Under the pieces are notes generated by a model. The model did no database searches. It was not told the origin of the DNA and worked only from the letters and a program-made list of their open reading frames with translations. From Actinomycetota bacterium (GTDB lineage: Bacteria; Cyanobacteriota; Vampirovibrionia; Obscuribacterales; Obscuribacteraceae), in the NCBI GenBank assembly GCA_903970355.1, contig CAJCIF010000218.1, positions 1-8,676 of the forward strand: a stretch of 8,676 nt of DNA, in the 5' to 3' direction. This document shows positions 5,553 through 8,676 of this stretch, one piece after another; within the stretch, counting starts at the first letter, position 1; each line of letters begins with the position of its first letter. A program made the position numbers and the translations under genes.

Positions 5553-6680
5553 ATGTTGGAACCAAGGGCTTACTACCGCATTAGAGCATTTGCCTCAGCA
5601 TTGATCATGCTGATTTTTGTCTTGGCTACTGGAACGGAATCAAAAGCCGAAAATGCCGCTCCTTTGAAAGTCGGTTTCATTATGGTTGGTCCGGTCAACG
5701 ATTTCGGCTGGAACCAGGCACACAATCAAGGGCGTGAATATCTGGAGAAGACTCTTAAAGGCAAAGTTGAAACGAGTTATGTAGAGAAGGTACCAGAGAA
5801 TTCCGATGTCGAACGCGTCCTGGAAAAGATGATTTCGCAGGGCACCAAACTAATTTTTGCAACGTCTTATGGCTATCTCGAACCAGCCATGCGCGTAGCC
5901 TCAAAACACCCGGACGTTATCATCATGCATTGCGGTAATCGCTCTCGCCCGCAAAAGATTGCGAATGTTGGAACTTACTTCGGAAGCCAATACGAGGCAG
6001 CGTATGTTGTAGGTACCGTCGCCGGTCGCATGACAAAGAACAATAATATTGGCTGTGTAGAACCTCATCCTGTTCCACAGATACTTGAAAAATTGAACTC
6101 TTTTACCCTCGGTGTGCATTCGGTTAATCCAAAAGCAAAGGTACATATTGTATGGATCAACAGCTGGACTGATCCGCCTATCGAAGCGGAAGCGACTGGA
6201 AGTTTGATTGATCAAGGTTCAGATCTTGTTGCTAGCGGTGACGTTGATAGTCCGCTTACCGTTGTCCATACAACGGAGAGTAAAAATATCCACACAATTA
6301 GTTGGAACGGCAGCGATATGAAATCACAAGCTCCGAACGGCTGGCTTGTCTCCACGTTCTGGAATTGGGGACCATATTATGTGAGGGTGGCGCAATCCGT
6401 AATGGACAAAACTTGGAAAGCACAGGATGAACGTTATGGCCTAAAAGATGGATACCTCAAACTTTCTTCTTTCGGAAAGTCGGTACCGGATACGGTGCAA
6501 AAGCAAACTGTTGATATCTTCAATAAAGTAGCTGATGGTAAGATCTCTATCTTTAAAGGACCTATATCAGATCGAGACGGCACGTTGCGCATACCAGCCG
6601 GCAAGGTTCCAGAAAAAAGCGAACTTGAAAAAATGAATTGGGTTGTTCCCGGTATTGAAGGCAGCATTCCTAAAAAATAA
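5553..6680 (+). CDS. BMP family (PnrA-like) ABC transporter substrate-binding protein
   Basis: This is a 375-residue exported solute-binding protein. An N-terminal signal peptide is visible: basic residues to Arg11, a hydrophobic core (about 13-26) and a likely AxA-type cleavage around SKAENA (30-35). There is no lipobox Cys, so the protein should be free in the periplasm. The mature part has the BMP/Med pattern: KVGFIMVGPVNDFGWNQAHNQG (39-60; VNDFGWN is typical), IFATSYGYLEP (101-111), FGSQYEAAYVVGTVAG (143-158) and ASGDVDSPLTVV (227-238), then the C-terminal lobe. BMP proteins usually bind nucleosides or related small molecules and sit beside an ATPase and two permeases; none is adjacent here. 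The start is ATG 5553, which lacks a ribosome site but gives a well-formed signal peptide. The lipoprotein gene follows 7 bp after its stop. Confidence 0.9.
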   Translation: MLEPRAYYRIRAFASALIMLIFVLATGTESKAENAAPLKVGFIMVGPVNDFGWNQAHNQGREYLEKTLKGKVETSYVEKVPENSDVERVLEKMISQGTKLIFATSYGYLEPAMRVASKHPDVIIMHCGNRSRPQKIANVGTYFGSQYEAAYVVGTVAGRMTKNNNIGCVEPHPVPQILEKLNSFTLGVHSVNPKAKVHIVWINSWTDPPIEAEATGSLIDQGSDLVASGDVDSPLTVVHTTESKNIHTISWNGSDMKSQAPNGWLVSTFWNWGPYYVRVAQSVMDKTWKAQDERYGLKDGYLKLSSFGKSVPDTVQKQTVDIFNKVADGKISIFKGPISDRDGTLRIPAGKVPEKSELEKMNWVVPGIEGSIPKK

Positions 6681-6687
6681 AAAGTGG

Positions 6688-7230
6688 ATGAAAGCGATGT
6701 ATAAGTTTCAGATCAGTACATTTATATTAGTTGCCGGCATTTTGCTAACTGGCATACTTCTGGTTGGCTGCGGTGAGTCAACTACCGACAATGAAATTAA
6801 AACCAAAGCGGCAACAATAAAAGAGATTACTGCCTGGTGCAAAAGCAAAAACGATCTGCCCATTTATCCTGACTCTACAGCGCGAGGAGACACATCGAGT
6901 GGTCCTTTTGAAGGACGACTCCTTTTTGCCAAAGCCCATATCCACGAGGTTGATAAGTGGTATATGAAAGAGTTTGATGCAAAGCGCTGGCAAGAATGGG
7001 GACTCTGGAAACAAGATGGAGCAGAAACTAAACAGCATTCCCCTGCAGCGTTTTTCTTTTTGACTGATGGCAAGTTGGAGATATCACTAAGTTTGACTGG
7101 GGAAAGGGAAGGAACATTGATCTTAATGTCGGCTTCGCCTCACGACCCTGACTCCGAGACACATCTGGAACACGCCTACAAATGTGTTCGTAAATCGAAG
7201 AATCCGACGCACGTATTTATGGATAAATAG
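6688..7230 (+). CDS. Small lipoprotein of unknown function
   Basis: This is a protein of 180 residues from ATG 6688, or 177 from ATG 6697. It begins with a lipoprotein signal peptide: MKAMYKF, a hydrophobic core and the lipobox LVGC, so Cys28 should be lipidated. The absence of Asp just after the Cys (GES follows) fits outer-membrane retention if the usual sorting rule applies. The mature domain starts with DLPIYPDS (56-63) and continues to a V-x-x-W-Y-M-K-E-F-D stretch (88-97) and WQEWGLW (101-107). This matches a pattern I know from many uncharacterised bacterial proteins: 'lPvYPga', then 'V..fY...l...GW'. It lies 7 bp after the BMP gene and is probably co-transcribed, so it may act with the binding protein at the envelope. 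The longer frame from 6643 overlaps the BMP gene and is not needed. Confidence 0.8.
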   Translation: MKAMYKFQISTFILVAGILLTGILLVGCGESTTDNEIKTKAATIKEITAWCKSKNDLPIYPDSTARGDTSSGPFEGRLLFAKAHIHEVDKWYMKEFDAKRWQEWGLWKQDGAETKQHSPAAFFFLTDGKLEISLSLTGEREGTLILMSASPHDPDSETHLEHAYKCVRKSKNPTHVFMDK

Positions 7231-7265
7231 GCAAGATCACGAGGTCATAGCCCGCTAGCAATAAC

Positions 7266-7679
7266 CTAATGCTTAATTGGCATACCGTTGGCATCAAAGT
7301 CCATGTGCGTACTACCTTTTGGTCCTTTCGTGTCCATAGATTTCATTCTGCCGGTATTAGGATCAAATATTTCGGTAGACGTAGATCCATCAGGAGTGGA
7401 GACGGCCATTGAAGCTAATTTTCCATTGCTAAATTCGAAGTGAGTTTTTGCTTTGCTAGGTTGAACAACATCGGCAGACTTCAAGTCTCCGCTGTCAGTA
7501 AAAGTCAACGGTGGCAGCGAATGATCGCTTGCTGCATCGGCTTGTATCTTCCTGGCTATAGAAGCTCTTTCAGATGCCGGCATGCTATGTAACTGCATCG
7601 CAAAGGCCGGTATATTAGCTTTTGCGATATTCTCAAGTTGCTTAGCTTCTGCTGCTATGCGATCTTCTGGTCCTGCCAT
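7266..7679 (-). CDS. Hypothetical protein with a repetitive C-terminal half
   Basis: This is a 137-residue, apparently soluble protein with no signal peptide. The first 60 residues look helical (EDRIAAEAKQLENIAK, then ASERASIARKIQADAAS). From residue 79 there are two and a half copies of a beta-rich unit of about 21-24 residues: THFEFSNGKLASM with PDGS (79-99), STEIFDPNTGRMKSM with PKGS (101-123), and THMDFDANGMP (124-134). Each has an aromatic residue, then an acidic or asparagine turn with Gly, then a basic stretch and S-M. This recalls YD/MORN-like beta-hairpin repeats, but I do not assign it. The start is ATG 7679 because AAGAGG lies 9 bases upstream; the in-frame TTG at 7688 abuts that site. 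The gene is convergent with the lipoprotein gene, 35 bp apart, with no clear terminator between them. Confidence 0.72.
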   Translation of the reverse strand: MAGPEDRIAAEAKQLENIAKANIPAFAMQLHSMPASERASIARKIQADAASDHSLPPLTFTDSGDLKSADVVQPSKAKTHFEFSNGKLASMAVSTPDGSTSTEIFDPNTGRMKSMDTKGPKGSTHMDFDANGMPIKH

Positions 7680-7959
7680 AGTACTCAACCTCTTTTAGAA
7701 ATCCAAATATATTTTTGTTGCTTTGGCACTGCATATGGTGCATTGCTTTTAGATTATGCTCTTCTGCAACACTTTGTTCCCCCGGCCTATGTCTTGGCTC
7801 AATTCTCTAAAAACATACCCCTTTGAACAAAGCATTAACCTCTTGGGGATCAATTGGGTTATTCGGAATCGGCGTGAAATACGTAGTAACAGGTGAAATG
7901 CCCCGAGTTTGACCTAACCCATTTTGCACAATCCTTATATGGGAAATCTAGGTGTTTAA
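7680..7959. other. 280-bp divergent intergenic region
   Basis: No gene is seen here. A 7-bp inverted repeat TGGGTTA/TAACCCA (7855-7861 and 7915-7921) overlaps a plus-strand TTGACC (7909-7914) that could be a -35 box. The matching -10 region (around CCTTAT or TATATG, 7933-7941) is poor. An AT-rich stretch near 7705-7715 could serve the minus-strand gene. Nothing here is firm. Confidence 0.4.
7689..7694 (-). promoter_or_regulatory. Shine-Dalgarno fixing the start at ATG 7679
   Basis: AAGAGG on the minus strand stands 9 bases before ATG 7679. It touches the alternative TTG at 7688, which therefore cannot use it. This shortens the gene by three codons. Confidence 0.6.
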
Positions 7960-8676
7960 ATGGAAGCAAGCGTTGGGGCCAATCCGGTTCCCGCAGATGC
8001 ACAATCGGATGGCAGCCCAGGTTTAATTGAAAGGGCTGTCGATTCGCTTGTAAATCTGGTCATTCCCTCTAAATCTTCCGATTCTCAATCTTGCACTTCT
8101 AAGAATGATCCGCATTCGGACTGTGGCAAAAACAGCTTTGGCCATTTAGTGACCGAGTTAGCCTTGACCCTGCCGCTCTTTATGCGGGGGCGAAATGCCA
8201 GGTTGGCGTCAGCAGTACTGAATGGCATCAACGACATTCACACAAATGATGGTGCAGGAGGCATGGCTGCAGATGCCTCACTTGGTTTCGCCAGAGGTTA
8301 TATTCAGCAAGATTTGATGGAGCGATTGGGTGCCAAGCCGTGGAGTGCTCCTGTGAAAGGTGCGGTTATTGGAGAAGCCAATCGTTTTGTAGGCGGCATT
8401 TTCAATGCACAGACATTTAGAGATAGAGTAACCGGACAAGTTGACCTCACTTCAATCAGCAATGGTTCTGCCGACATCTTAGCCCAAATTACGAATCTAA
8501 ATTCGATCGCATCAGATGCCACCATATTTGGTTTGGCACATGTTACATCCAAAGGTGCCAATGCAATTTCGAAGGGAGCTCTGGAGCGGAGCCCATTAGC
8601 GATGAACATGTTCACTGGCGGTACTATGGGGCTTCTAAATGGAGCACATGGCGAAATCATAAATCAAGTGCACCAG
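7960..8676 (+). CDS. Unrecognised protein, 3' partial
   Basis: An open frame begins at ATG 7960 with AGGTG at 7950-7954, 5 bases upstream, and stays open for 239 codons to the window edge, so the gene continues beyond it. No signal peptide is visible. Residues 1-55 are low-complexity and Ser/Asp/Pro-rich, with two Cys. From residue 56 a more ordered part begins with GKNSFGHLVTELALTLPLFM (57-76), then Gly/Ala-rich helical sequence with short hydrophobic patches and recurring G-x-x-x-G/A spacing (GAVIGEANRFVGGIF, 134-148; MFTGGTMGLLNGAHGE, 217-232). I do not recognise the family. It may be the N-terminal region of a large modular protein. The opposite strand also carries a 118-codon frame (8304-8660), which is a shadow. 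Confidence 0.75.
   Translation, partial: MEASVGANPVPADAQSDGSPGLIERAVDSLVNLVIPSKSSDSQSCTSKNDPHSDCGKNSFGHLVTELALTLPLFMRGRNARLASAVLNGINDIHTNDGAGGMAADASLGFARGYIQQDLMERLGAKPWSAPVKGAVIGEANRFVGGIFNAQTFRDRVTGQVDLTSISNGSADILAQITNLNSIASDATIFGLAHVTSKGANAISKGALERSPLAMNMFTGGTMGLLNGAHGEIINQVHQ

Noticed and set aside
7855..7921. Inverted repeat TGGGTTA/TAACCCA as a regulatory hairpin.
   Set aside because: Seven bases over a 53-base gap is within chance expectation; kept only as a remark on the intergenic region.
8304..8660. 118-codon minus-strand frame at the right end.
   Set aside because: It lies antisense to the longer open frame starting at 7960, which has a ribosome site and more protein-like composition.

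Overview
The window looks like chromosomal DNA of a diderm (Gram-negative-type) bacterium of moderate GC. The signs are a secreted BMP-family solute-binding protein with a cleavable, non-lipidated signal peptide, a small lipoprotein, an ABC-2 exporter and a DoxX-type membrane protein. Several proteins are unfamiliar modular types, and there is a short intergenic palindrome of a kind I associate with cyanobacterial genomes. The mix makes me think of the non-photosynthetic cyanobacterial relatives (Melainabacteria/Vampirovibrionophyceae, e.g. Obscuribacterales). That is an impression, not proof; no rRNA or other marker gene is present.

Layout. 1-1052 (+): the 3' part of a TetR-family repressor gene, followed 5 bp later by a DUF3237/UPF0311 gene. 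1049-2588 (-): a two-gene ABC-2 exporter operon (ATPase then permease) whose last stop codon overlaps the DUF3237 stop codon. 2589-3277: a 689-bp divergent intergenic region, the richest non-coding part. It holds (i) a strongly structured leader just upstream of the ATPase gene, with a long three-part hairpin ending in a T-run plus a competing upstream arm, (ii) a 15-bp tandem repeat array with decayed units on one side, and (iii) a perfect 21-bp palindrome. 3278-4132 (+): an epoxide-hydrolase-type alpha/beta hydrolase. 4136-5470 (-): a DoxX-family membrane protein followed by a protein built from three copies of an unrecognised 40-residue module. 5553-7230 (+): an orphan BMP/PnrA-type solute-binding protein and a lipoprotein, probably one operon. 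7266-7679 (-): a small soluble protein with a repetitive C-terminal half. 7960-8676 (+): the 5' part of an unrecognised protein that runs off the window.

How the genes may work together. The TetR/DUF3237 pair and the neighbouring exporter could form a detoxification group, but no operator for the TetR protein can be proven. The exporter leader looks built for transcription attenuation or riboswitch-like control. The BMP protein has no ATPase or permease beside it, so it must use a distant transporter or act as a sensor. The best candidates for undescribed biology are the exporter leader and the triple 40-residue-module protein.
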